In this document: piece by piece, positions 17,933-26,652 of the stretch
Position numbering within the stretch: the first letter of the stretch is position 1
How the letters are laid out: each line of letters begins with the position of its first letter
Source of the DNA: JAAYJR01 sp964611525
GTDB lineage: Bacteria; Bacteroidota; Bacteroidia; Bacteroidales; Prolixibacteraceae
Direction of reading: 5' to 3'
Length of the DNA stretch: 64,000 nucleotides
Assembly: GCA_964611525.1 (NCBI GenBank)
Contig: CAZTAL010000101.1
Coordinates: 4,440 to 68,439, forward strand
Translations under genes and position numbers: made by a program
Notes under the pieces: generated by a model
Seen by the model: the letters and a program-made list of their open reading frames with translations, nothing else
Database searches by the model: none
Told to the model about the DNA's origin: nothing

Positions 17933-18855
17933 ATTCCAGATCCGCTTATGAATGTATTTTCTTTTGGATAAGACTGCATAATTTTTGAACCTTCCGGAAT
18001 ATTACGTGTAATCCATACATTTCCTCCAATTACAGATCCCCTGCCTATTTTAATGCGCCCCAGGATAGTAGCTCCGGAATATATAACAACGTCATCTTCT
18101 ACAATCGGGTGTCTTGGTATTCCCTTGATGGGATTTCCGTTTTCATCGAGTGGAAAACTTTTGGCGCCAAGTGTCACTCCTTGATATATTTTAACATTAT
18201 TACCAATAATTGTCGTTGATCCTATCACTACCCCGGTTCCATGGTCGATAGTAAAATTTTCGCCAATTTTTGCCTTAGGATGAATATCTATTCCTGTTTC
18301 GCTATGCGCCATTTCAGTCATAAATCGGGGAATGAGAGGCACTTCCAATTCGAAAAGCTTGTGAGCGATACGATAGTTTGTAATTGCCCGTATGCCCGGA
18401 TAACAAAAAATAACCTCGCCAAGATTACGTGCAGCAGGATCATTTAGAAAAGTGGCATTTACGTCAGCTACTAATTTACGCCTTATTTCCGGTAAATTTT
18501 CGATAAAATTGAGGGATACTATTTTGGCTTTATTTTTATAAACCTTCATTATATCAGTTTTTTTATCCGGACATTCAAAACACATACCGGCCAGAATCTC
18601 TTCACTTAGTAATTCGTGAAGTTTGTCAAGGTAAACTCCCATATAATGCATGGTGGCATTTGGACGTAAAGATGTATTCCCAAAATAGCCTGGAAAGAGA
18701 ATCTCCCTGATCAGGTCGATTATCCTTCGCATTTTGGCATTAGAGGGCAGAGGCTCACCTAAACGGTGTTCATGGCAAACCAGATCATAGGATGAGGGAT
18801 CACTCAGGTATTCAACTGTTTTGGATATTTTATTGTCAATTTCCCTAGATGTCAT
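17929..18855 (-). CDS. cysE: Serine O-acetyltransferase
   Basis: Acetylates serine to O-acetylserine for cysteine synthesis (cytoplasm). The 308-residue protein has an N-terminal helical domain (about 1-180) and a left-handed beta-helix of hexapeptide repeats (about 190-305). The catalytic His lies in the IDHGTGVVIG segment. The form with a long N-terminus is the EpsC type common in Bacteroidota. A TACTTTTG-like -7 box lies on the minus strand at 18881-18888, 26 bases upstream, so it may have its own promoter within the minus-strand gene run. Confidence 0.95.
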   Translation of the reverse strand: MTSREIDNKISKTVEYLSDPSSYDLVCHEHRLGEPLPSNAKMRRIIDLIREILFPGYFGNTSLRPNATMHYMGVYLDKLHELLSEEILAGMCFECPDKKTDIMKVYKNKAKIVSLNFIENLPEIRRKLVADVNATFLNDPAARNLGEVIFCYPGIRAITNYRIAHKLFELEVPLIPRFMTEMAHSETGIDIHPKAKIGENFTIDHGTGVVIGSTTIIGNNVKIYQGVTLGAKSFPLDENGNPIKGIPRHPIVEDDVVIYSGATILGRIKIGRGSVIGGNVWITRNIPEGSKIMQSYPKENTFISGSGI

Positions 18856-18940
18856 TTTTCTCTTTTATATTATTCTAATGCAAAAGTAAACAAATAAGAA
18901 TAACAAGACTTAAAATTAAATCAATACGACTAAATATTAG

Positions 18941-19471
18941 TTATTTTTTATTCTGAAGTTTAAGATATTCCAGAGCACAATTGAGTCTTTCTTCGTTTAT
19001 TCCCCTCACAATTTTAAAATTAAAATTATATTCTTTTATTGTATCGATATATTTGTTATGCAGAAACACTCTGTTGGATCCTCCGTTCTCACGAACAGGG
19101 TCTGGTATCCACGGAATATCTATATCACACACAAGGAACATTTCAATATTTGTATTCCTGAGTTTCTGTTCAATCCATGAAGGTTTTCTTTTAAATACAA
19201 ATTCAAACCAGATCATGGTAATTATTAACCATGTATCCACAAAAATAAAAGGATTGTCCGTGTTATTTAAAGCATTTACTTGTTCTATCTGTTTTTTAGC
19301 AATGAATTCAACATCATTATAATTATATTTTCTGTTCAAATTTTCGATATAACTACGTGCAAACTCGGGAATGTAAGGTACTTTAAAATAATTTGCCAGC
19401 AATCTTGTCAGCTCGCTTTTCCCAGTCGATTCAGCGCCGGTTATAACATATATTTTCGGATTTGAGTCCAT
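18941..19471 (-). CDS. NadR-like ATP-binding protein (ribosylnicotinamide kinase type)
   Basis: A 176-residue P-loop kinase resembling the C-terminal ribosylnicotinamide kinase domain of NadR. The Walker A motif is TGAESTGKSE (about residues 11-20), followed by EFARSYIE and the DIPWIPDPVRENGG segment typical of the family. The nucleotidylyltransferase half of NadR is absent. It follows pnuC by 100 bases, which supports phosphorylation of imported nicotinamide riboside to NMN for NAD synthesis. Confidence 0.88.
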   Translation of the reverse strand: MDSNPKIYVITGAESTGKSELTRLLANYFKVPYIPEFARSYIENLNRKYNYNDVEFIAKKQIEQVNALNNTDNPFIFVDTWLIITMIWFEFVFKRKPSWIEQKLRNTNIEMFLVCDIDIPWIPDPVRENGGSNRVFLHNKYIDTIKEYNFNFKIVRGINEERLNCALEYLKLQNKK

Positions 19472-19571
19472 AGTTTTACAATTATATTTTTATACGGCAG
19501 CATGCAAATTGTGAAAAATTTTTCTTTTTAGAGAATATTATGAGATAATGGTATCTTGATTATCTTCATCC

Positions 19572-20177
19572 TCAGAAGTGTAATTGTTTGTTAAAATCTT
19601 TTTCCCATTCATAATATCCTATTATTGCCATAACGGTATATACAAGGAAAAGAACTACTGTGGGCCATAAATTTTTATAAACATACAGTCCTGCCGATAC
19701 CGTGTCAACAACAATCCATATCAACCAGTGCTCAATATATTTTTTTGCCAGCATCCATGTAGCGATAATGCTTAGCGCAGTTGTAAATGAGTCCATAAAA
19801 GGCACGGTAGAATCAGTAAATCTTATCAGAATAAAAAGTATAAAAGCATAAATCAGTACAGTTGCCAGTGTTGATTTGACCAGTACCGCCATAGTTACTT
19901 TCCTTACCGGTAAATTTTCCTCTTCTTTTTTATCCCCGCCTGTAAGCCAGTAATACCAACCGTAAATGCTAATAAACACATAATAAAATTGGAGGCCCAT
20001 ATCTGCATAAAAACCAGACCTGAAAAACACAATAATATAAAGAATGGAAGTCAGTAATCCCACCGGCCATGTAAGAATATGCTGTCTGATAGAGAAGAAG
20101 ATATACAGAATACCCAGTAAAGCTCCAAACAATTCAACTTTATTTCCTGCTATCCAAGTCGGAAAAGCTTCTGTCAT
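19572..20177 (-). CDS. pnuC: PnuC-type nicotinamide riboside transporter
   Basis: A 201-residue inner-membrane protein with about seven hydrophobic helices. The family signature near the end, IWIVVDTVSAGLYVYKN, is present. PnuC family members import nicotinamide riboside or thiamine by facilitated diffusion with metabolic trapping; the downstream NadR-like kinase and the absence of thiamine genes or a TPP riboswitch favour nicotinamide riboside. It begins 6 bases after the S41 protease gene, so they are one transcript. Confidence 0.93.
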   Translation of the reverse strand: MTEAFPTWIAGNKVELFGALLGILYIFFSIRQHILTWPVGLLTSILYIIVFFRSGFYADMGLQFYYVFISIYGWYYWLTGGDKKEEENLPVRKVTMAVLVKSTLATVLIYAFILFILIRFTDSTVPFMDSFTTALSIIATWMLAKKYIEHWLIWIVVDTVSAGLYVYKNLWPTVVLFLVYTVMAIIGYYEWEKDFNKQLHF

Positions 20178-20183
20178 AGCCTT

Positions 20184-21797
20184 TTATTCAACAGTGACAA
20201 GTAATTTGTTATATTGTTCAGGATTGTTCAGCATTTCCAGTGCCTTATTAATTGAATCATCATCTTCGTAAAATATTTTATAAAATGAATTAACAGAGAA
20301 AATATCCCGCGCAATAAGAGCTTTTACCTCTCTTTTCAGATTATCGAGGGTGAACGACAGACTCTCCTCATTTTTTTCTATTCCTTCTTTTTCTCCTGCA
20401 GCAACAATTTTATCCACCATATCTACGGGAATTTCAAATTTCTTATTGTATTTATCAAATTCCGGGTATTTTCTTTTCAATTCCTGCCGGTTTTTATCGA
20501 CATAGTCCAATACAAAATTATATACAATATTATTCCTTCTGAGATTGTTATAATAGCTATAATGACTTGATGTGTCAAGCGATATGAAGATATCCGGCAT
20601 TATTCCGCCACCTCCGAAGACAGTACGGTTATTGATCAATGTTTTATATTTCAACGAATCATTAAAAGCAATGCTGTCTTTACTGAACAATTCGCCGTTA
20701 GCGAGACGTTTAAGATAGTCGCGGCGGTACTCTCTGACCCCGTTTTCGTATGGTTTCTGAATGCATCTTCCGCTGGGAGTATAGTAATGGGCTGTTGTAA
20801 GTCTGACTACAGAACCGTCAGTAAGGAAATATGGTTTCTGTACAAGTCCCTTGCCAAATGAACGCCGTCCGATTACCAGACCGCGATCCCAGTCCTGCAC
20901 TGCTCCAGAAACAATCTCACTTGCTGATGCTGAAGATTCGTCAACCAAAACAATAAGGTTTCCACTTTCAAATATACCTTTTGATGTAGCTTTGTATTCT
21001 CTTTTAGGCTCATTCATTCCGCTGGTATAAACAATTAATTTATCGTCACTCAAAAACTGGTCTGATATTTCAATTGCTGTTTTTAAATAGCCACCGCCAT
21101 TGCCCCGCAGATCGAGAATTAAATTTTTTATATTTTTCTCCATCAATTTGTTCATTGATTCTGTAAACTCATCTGTAGTAGTAGACGAAAATTTATTCAG
21201 TTTGATATAACCTGTTGCTTCATCAAGCATATAGGAAGCATCCAGACTGTTAATAGGAATTTTATCACGTATAATTTTAAAATCGAGCAGTTCATCAGTT
21301 CTGCGGCGGACAACTTTTATTTCTACAACCGTTCCTTTTTCTCCCCTGAGCATTTCAAAAACATCACTGTTTTTAAGACCTATGCCAGCTATATTTTTCC
21401 CGTCAACCTCCACAATGCGATCGCCTGCCCGTAGCCCAATCTTTTCAGAGGGACCTCCTGAAATGGTAGAAACAACAAGTAAAGTGTCCTTAAATATATT
21501 AAACGATATTCCAATACCTTCAAAATTTCCTTTAAGAGGTTCATTCATTTTCTCTACCTCTTCTTTTGAAATATATACAGAATGAGGATCAAGATCACTA
21601 AGGATATGCACTATCGCTTGTTCTGTCAGCTCTTCAACATCAGCTGAATTGACATAATAACCATCTATAAGCCTTAAGAGTCGGCCGAATTTCATTTGAT
21701 TTTCCTGAACTTCGTTTTGAGCATCAGAAAAGAAAAAACATAACAATAATGAAGATAATAATGATATAAATAGTACTATTTTATTTAATTGTCTCAT
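20184..21797 (-). CDS. S41 family C-terminal processing peptidase with PDZ domain
   Basis: A 537-residue periplasmic serine protease of the CtpA/Prc family. Signal segment about residues 6-27; PDZ domain about 80-170 (GIGISFNIFKDTLLV, GLRAGDRIVEVDG); S41 catalytic core about 185-360, with the Ser of VDESSASASEIVSGA and the Lys of FGKGLVQ as the expected Ser-Lys dyad. A C-terminal helical extension follows. It heads the minus-strand run ctp-pnuC-kinase. The link with pnuC is positional only. Confidence 0.94.
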   Translation of the reverse strand: MRQLNKIVLFISLLSSLLLCFFFSDAQNEVQENQMKFGRLLRLIDGYYVNSADVEELTEQAIVHILSDLDPHSVYISKEEVEKMNEPLKGNFEGIGISFNIFKDTLLVVSTISGGPSEKIGLRAGDRIVEVDGKNIAGIGLKNSDVFEMLRGEKGTVVEIKVVRRRTDELLDFKIIRDKIPINSLDASYMLDEATGYIKLNKFSSTTTDEFTESMNKLMEKNIKNLILDLRGNGGGYLKTAIEISDQFLSDDKLIVYTSGMNEPKREYKATSKGIFESGNLIVLVDESSASASEIVSGAVQDWDRGLVIGRRSFGKGLVQKPYFLTDGSVVRLTTAHYYTPSGRCIQKPYENGVREYRRDYLKRLANGELFSKDSIAFNDSLKYKTLINNRTVFGGGGIMPDIFISLDTSSHYSYYNNLRRNNIVYNFVLDYVDKNRQELKRKYPEFDKYNKKFEIPVDMVDKIVAAGEKEGIEKNEESLSFTLDNLKREVKALIARDIFSVNSFYKIFYEDDDSINKALEMLNNPEQYNKLLVTVE

Positions 21798-22169
21798 GTA
21801 AAAATAATTTAATTAAAAAATTAATAATCAATTATTTATTTTAAGGCATTTTATCTGTTAAACCCTAAATAAAATATTTATTTGAAGTGGTTTTACCCCT
21901 TACATCCCACTTATTTTATTCATTTTAATTTCAGTCATTTTTCATATTTCTATAATAACGGCTTTAATGCCGGACCTAATTTAATAACATTATACAGAGG
22001 CTGTAGCAAAATAGCCATTTTACTCTGTAAGTATAAATTTTAATAGGTAACAAGTCTTGTGCCATTAAACTTTAAGCTTATTTCTATTTTTTGCCGCAAT
22101 AATTTCCGGTAATAGAAATCTTCGATCATTACGATTTCCCAATCTCTATTAATTTATTAAACAAAACGG
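21798..22169. other. Intergenic region between guaA and the S41 protease gene
   Basis: This 372-base AT-rich stretch has a short hairpin CGGC-TTTAAT-GCCG (around 21959-21972) and an inverted-repeat segment from CAGAGGCTGTAGC to ATTTTACTCTG (around 21996-22028) that recalls insertion-sequence ends. No ORF is seen. Confidence 0.35.
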
Positions 22170-23699
22170 TTATTCCCATTCAATTGTTGCAGGAGGTTTT
22201 GAACTTATATCATAAACTACCCGGTTTATTCCGCGAACTTTATTAATAATTTCATTTGACATTTTTGCCAGGAATTCGTAAGGAAGATGCACAAAGTCAG
22301 CAGTCATCCCGTCAGTCGAAGCCACAGCCCTTAATGTCACTGTATTTTCATATGTACGTTCATCTCCCATTATACCCACCGAATGAACTGGCAGGAGGAT
22401 CACGCCTGCCTGCCATACACTATCATATAATTTCCATTTTTTCAATCCTTTAATAAAAATGTCATCTGCTTCCTGTACCATACGGACTTTTTCGGGAGTG
22501 ACATCACTCAGTATTCGTATTGCTAGTCCGGGCCCAGGAAATGGGTGTCGTCCGAGCAGTTCCCTTTTAATTCCAAGGGCCTTCCCAACCTTCCGCACTT
22601 CGTCTTTAAAAAGCAACCTCAGAGGTTCAATCACTTTCAAATGCATTTTTTCAGGCAGTCCCCCGACATTATGGTGTGATTTGATCGTTGCAGAGGGACC
22701 ATTAACTGAAACCGATTCGATAACATCAGGATAAATAGTACCTTGTGCCAGCCATTTTACATTTTTTATTTTGAGAGCTTCCTTGTTAAAAACATCTATA
22801 AAATTTTTTCCGATTATTTTTCTTTTCTCTTCCGGATCAACAATACCTTTAAGATCATTCCAGAATTTCTGCTTTGAATCAACTCCTATGACATTCAATC
22901 CCATATCCTTATAAGAATGAAGCACAGTCTCAAATTCATTTTTCCTTAATAATCCGTTGTCTACAAAAATGCAGGTTAATTTATTTCCAATAGCTTCATT
23001 AAGTAACAGTCCTGCTACCGATGAATCAACCCCACCGGAAAGTCCCAGAATAACTTTATCGTTCCTGATTATCTTTTTTAGCTCGCTAACGGTAGCTTCA
23101 ATAAAAGAGGAGGGGGTCCATGTTTGCTTACAACTGCATATGTCTACGACAAAGTTTTTTAAAAGCTGTTTGCCCTGTTCGGTATGATATACTTCCGGAT
23201 GAAACTGTATACCATATGTTAATTTGTCGTTAATTTTATAAGCAGCAATATTTACATCTTCAGTGGAAGCGACTAATTTATAATTTTCAGGAAGTTTAGT
23301 GATCGTGTCGCCATGTGACATCCAAACCTGGCTTTTTAGATTTATGTTTTTAAATAAATTGCAGCTATGATCAATAAAAATAAGTTGTGCCCTTCCATAT
23401 TCCCTTGAACCGGAAGGAGTTACTTCGCCTCCTGAAAAATGTGCCAAATATTGAGCTCCATAACAAATTCCCAACAAAGGAATCTTATCTTTTATTTCTG
23501 ATAATTCCGGTCGGGGAGCGTTGCAATCACGCACTGAAAAAGGGCTGCCCGAAAGGATGATACCTTTAACTGAATTATCGATTACAGGATACTTGTTAAA
23601 TGGATGTATTTCACAATAAATATTCAATTCCCGTATTTTTCGTCCAATTAACTGGGTATATTGAGAACCAAAGTCAAGGATTAAAATTTTTTCTCCCAT
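22170..23699 (-). CDS. guaA: GMP synthase (glutamine-hydrolysing)
   Basis: Converts XMP to GMP using glutamine and ATP (cytoplasm). The 509-residue length is normal. The N-terminal glutamine amidotransferase carries the nucleophile in GICYGAQYL (about residues 77-85) and the His-Glu of GIQFHPEV (about 165). The ATP pyrophosphatase P-loop is GLSGGVDSS (about 218-226), and the C-terminal dimerisation domain ends in PPATIEWE. It is a single-gene unit; a TACTTTTG-type -7 box lies about 150 bases upstream on the minus strand (23851-23858). Confidence 0.98.
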   Translation of the reverse strand: MGEKILILDFGSQYTQLIGRKIRELNIYCEIHPFNKYPVIDNSVKGIILSGSPFSVRDCNAPRPELSEIKDKIPLLGICYGAQYLAHFSGGEVTPSGSREYGRAQLIFIDHSCNLFKNINLKSQVWMSHGDTITKLPENYKLVASTEDVNIAAYKINDKLTYGIQFHPEVYHTEQGKQLLKNFVVDICSCKQTWTPSSFIEATVSELKKIIRNDKVILGLSGGVDSSVAGLLLNEAIGNKLTCIFVDNGLLRKNEFETVLHSYKDMGLNVIGVDSKQKFWNDLKGIVDPEEKRKIIGKNFIDVFNKEALKIKNVKWLAQGTIYPDVIESVSVNGPSATIKSHHNVGGLPEKMHLKVIEPLRLLFKDEVRKVGKALGIKRELLGRHPFPGPGLAIRILSDVTPEKVRMVQEADDIFIKGLKKWKLYDSVWQAGVILLPVHSVGIMGDERTYENTVTLRAVASTDGMTADFVHLPYEFLAKMSNEIINKVRGINRVVYDISSKPPATIEWE

Positions 23700-24153
23700 T
23701 TATAAATTCAGTATATAAAGTAAAATTTTGTATGATAAAATACTTATAATTTTTTGTAACTAATTAATAATCAATATAATAAATTTTATAAAAGATACTT
23801 CGTACCCTTTTGTGGCCAGATTCATTAATAATTTTCATAATATGTTACAGAGGCAAAAGTATAAATTACAGATAAAATTTGTTACTTTTTTTTAGGCAAA
23901 AAAATTAAAAATGTCACGATTTACGATTTATAATTTATTATTGACAAATTGGATTTTAGGATGTTAAGAATTGGTTGCATGGGGTGAAATTTTTAATATC
24001 AATATTTTAAAACGATATTTTATTCATTACTTTTGATATCTGATAACAAAATATACTAATAAAAGCAAATTCATCAATAATAAATTATAATTTGTATTGG
24101 TTATAGCTATAGCATTTATTATTATTTTTGAAGGATTTTAAAAGCAGGCTTTA
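23700..24153. other. Divergent intergenic region between guaA and the LysM gene
   Basis: A 454-base AT-rich divergent promoter region. It contains the minus-strand box CAAAAGTA (23851-23858, reading TACTTTTG toward guaA). No ORF, terminator or RNA gene is seen. Confidence 0.4.
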
Positions 24154-26652
24154 ATGAAGTTTTATGAATTTTTACTTAGTTTTTTTGTTTTCCTTTTTTT
24201 TTGTAATGGAGCGGATGGACAGCAAATCAGGGAGAACGAAATAGTAGTTATACAAGGGGAAAAATTCATAATTCATCAGGTACGTACCGGAGAAACTATT
24301 TATTCAATAGAAAAGAAGTTCAATATTGATAGCCTGTCACTTGCTTTTTACAATCCACAAATTAAAGAGGGACTGAAAGTAGGAGATATAATTAAGATAC
24401 CCTATACTGAAGAAGCTGATCTTGAGGAGCAACCTGTATATAAGAAAGGAGACCCTGTCACTTTTGAATCTCATGTTATAACCTCCAGAAAGGAAACTCC
24501 TTATTTTATTGCTAAACGATATGGAATAACAGTAGAGGAGCTTTATGCATACAATCCTGAAGTCAAGCGTTTTAGAAAAGGAACCAGAGTTCGCATTCCC
24601 AGGTGGGAAAAGCCTGAAGAGATAGCTCCAAAAGAACCGGAACTACTTCCAAAGATCACGGCTGAAAAAGAGAAATCCCAACTGTTTAAACACAAAGTAA
24701 CTTCAGGGGAAACATTATTTTCACTTTCCCGTCGTTATAATATTTCAGTAAGTGAAATTCTTTTTTATAATCCAGGTGCCAGGAATCTCAAGGCCGGTAG
24801 CATAGTGTATCTTCCCGTGGATGAAGATTATAGTGAAGAAAAGCCTGTTCCGCCTGAATTAGTCGAAAGAGAAACTGAAATATTTCCTAGTACTGAAGAT
24901 AAACATTTTCCCCCTTCTGCCGGTAAATTTTTTGAGCATATAATTCTGTCAGGAGAAACCCTTTGGGGAATTTCACATAAATATGATGTGCCAGAAGAAG
25001 AGCTGATAGCCCTTAATCCCTTTTTGGAAGAGGAATTTCCAGCTGGAGTGACAATAAAAATACCTGTTAAGAAAAATGAATATAAAGAAGTAAAACCGGT
25101 AAATGAAGATGCATTTATTAAACATGTTGTAAAATCCGGTGAAACATTGTTCAGACTCTCCACCCGTTATAATATTACAATACCGGAAATAAAAAAATTC
25201 AATCCTGTGTTGGAAGAAAGGAATCTTGTTGCCGGTGAAACAATTTTTATACCCCGCAAACCTGATAAAGAGATTGTCAGCTTCATGAAAGAGATTACAA
25301 AAGATCAAGATTCAATACAGATAGAAAGTTCCGGGTATAAAAATAATTATTATGATATTGAACTACCTAAAAAAATACCTACCGGGTGCCGTCAGTTTAA
25401 TAGGCAAATTTTTACAAACAGAGTACATGAAGTTGCACTTTTTCTGCCTCTTTTCACCTTTGCCAATGATACTCTTAACAGAGAAACTAACGCTCCTGAT
25501 TATTATGAAGACAGCCTTATCCAAGAGACAGAGCTTGATATTAAAGATACAATCATTGAAGAGGAAGAACCAGAAGAAATGTTTCATGGATTTTATGATG
25601 ATAGTGAGAACTTTTTGGAGTTTTATGAAGGAGTTTTACTGGCGGTGAATTCATTGGAGAAAACAGGGATGCAAATACATCTTAATGTTTACGATACACA
25701 GCGTAGTGTCGATTCAATCCGACAATACATCTATGATGAAAAATTTTTACATACAGATTTGATAATTGGTCCTGTATACCCGGAGTTACAAAGGGAAGTT
25801 GCAGCAATAGCAGCAAAGAACCGTATACCGATGGTTTCCCCATTAGCAGCAAATTTAACTTTACTAAGGTCTAATAAGCATTTTTACCAAGTCAATCCTA
25901 CAAGAGATTTTCTTGGTTATAAAACAGCCGAATTAATAGCCGAGGAATATTTTAACAGTAATTTTATTATATTCAAAATTGGTAAAAGCGAAAATAAAGA
26001 GATGACTAAAATAACAGATAGGGTGCGCGAAAAGTTGTTTAGTTCCGGTTACTGGGGACAACCAAATGGTTTTACATATAATGTTTACGATTTTGAAGAA
26101 GAAGGTCCGTTTGGATTCAGCCGTATCCTTTCTCATGAAAAAGAGAATGTAATATTTATCCCCTCTTTTAATGAAGGTGACCTTAGTATTGCCCTATCAA
26201 ATATTGATAATCATTCTGATGATTATTCCATAACCCTTATTGGTTTTAATTGGTATCAAAAATTCAATAGTATTGATATTGAATATTTTCATGATCTTAA
26301 GTTGCATTATATTGCACCTTACTGGGTTGATTTCAATGATCCGGCTACAATCAGATTTTTTCAAAAATTTAAGGAAAATTTCTATACTGAACCCGATAAT
26401 TTTGGAATGCAGGGATATGATGTGGCCTTTTACTTTCTGAGTGCTATCAGACAGTTTGGATTAGATTTCAATGAATGTCTGCCATATCTGGATGTAAGAT
26501 TAATACAGGGGGATTACAGATTCGAGAAAGTCACAAGGTTTGGCGGCTACATGAATCAGGGAGTATCATTAATAAGCTACCAACGTGATTATGATATTGT
26601 ACGTAAGAGAATTATGGGACAGTATAAATATGTTACTTCCACAAGCGAGTGA
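24154..26652 (+). CDS. Five-LysM protein with periplasmic-binding-protein domain
   Basis: An 832-residue exported protein. Signal peptide about residues 1-23, then five LysM peptidoglycan-binding repeats (about 36-80, 104-150, 182-225, 260-302 and 323-367), each with the VRTGETIYSI / VTSGETLFSL type opening. After a low-complexity acidic linker (about 420-480) comes a type 1 periplasmic-binding fold (about 490-830, with DLIIGPVYPELQREVAAIA). This LysM plus receptor-family architecture is common in Bacteroidota and recalls LpoA-like or amino-acid-receptor proteins; a role in cell-wall sensing or assembly is inferred. Its 3' end overlaps the convergent BatA-like gene by 20 bases. Confidence 0.9.
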   Translation: MKFYEFLLSFFVFLFFCNGADGQQIRENEIVVIQGEKFIIHQVRTGETIYSIEKKFNIDSLSLAFYNPQIKEGLKVGDIIKIPYTEEADLEEQPVYKKGDPVTFESHVITSRKETPYFIAKRYGITVEELYAYNPEVKRFRKGTRVRIPRWEKPEEIAPKEPELLPKITAEKEKSQLFKHKVTSGETLFSLSRRYNISVSEILFYNPGARNLKAGSIVYLPVDEDYSEEKPVPPELVERETEIFPSTEDKHFPPSAGKFFEHIILSGETLWGISHKYDVPEEELIALNPFLEEEFPAGVTIKIPVKKNEYKEVKPVNEDAFIKHVVKSGETLFRLSTRYNITIPEIKKFNPVLEERNLVAGETIFIPRKPDKEIVSFMKEITKDQDSIQIESSGYKNNYYDIELPKKIPTGCRQFNRQIFTNRVHEVALFLPLFTFANDTLNRETNAPDYYEDSLIQETELDIKDTIIEEEEPEEMFHGFYDDSENFLEFYEGVLLAVNSLEKTGMQIHLNVYDTQRSVDSIRQYIYDEKFLHTDLIIGPVYPELQREVAAIAAKNRIPMVSPLAANLTLLRSNKHFYQVNPTRDFLGYKTAELIAEEYFNSNFIIFKIGKSENKEMTKITDRVREKLFSSGYWGQPNGFTYNVYDFEEEGPFGFSRILSHEKENVIFIPSFNEGDLSIALSNIDNHSDDYSITLIGFNWYQKFNSIDIEYFHDLKLHYIAPYWVDFNDPATIRFFQKFKENFYTEPDNFGMQGYDVAFYFLSAIRQFGLDFNECLPYLDVRLIQGDYRFEKVTRFGGYMNQGVSLISYQRDYDIVRKRIMGQYKYVTSTSE

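Noticed and set aside
21996..22028. Insertion-sequence end before the S41 protease gene
   Set aside because: Only a short inverted repeat recalls such ends; there is no partner end, transposase or target duplication.
23870..23950. Short AT-rich repeats of the ATTTACGATTTATAATTT type (also near 42250 and 49510)
   Set aside because: They are low-complexity and not precisely repeated, so they are expected in AT-rich spacers.
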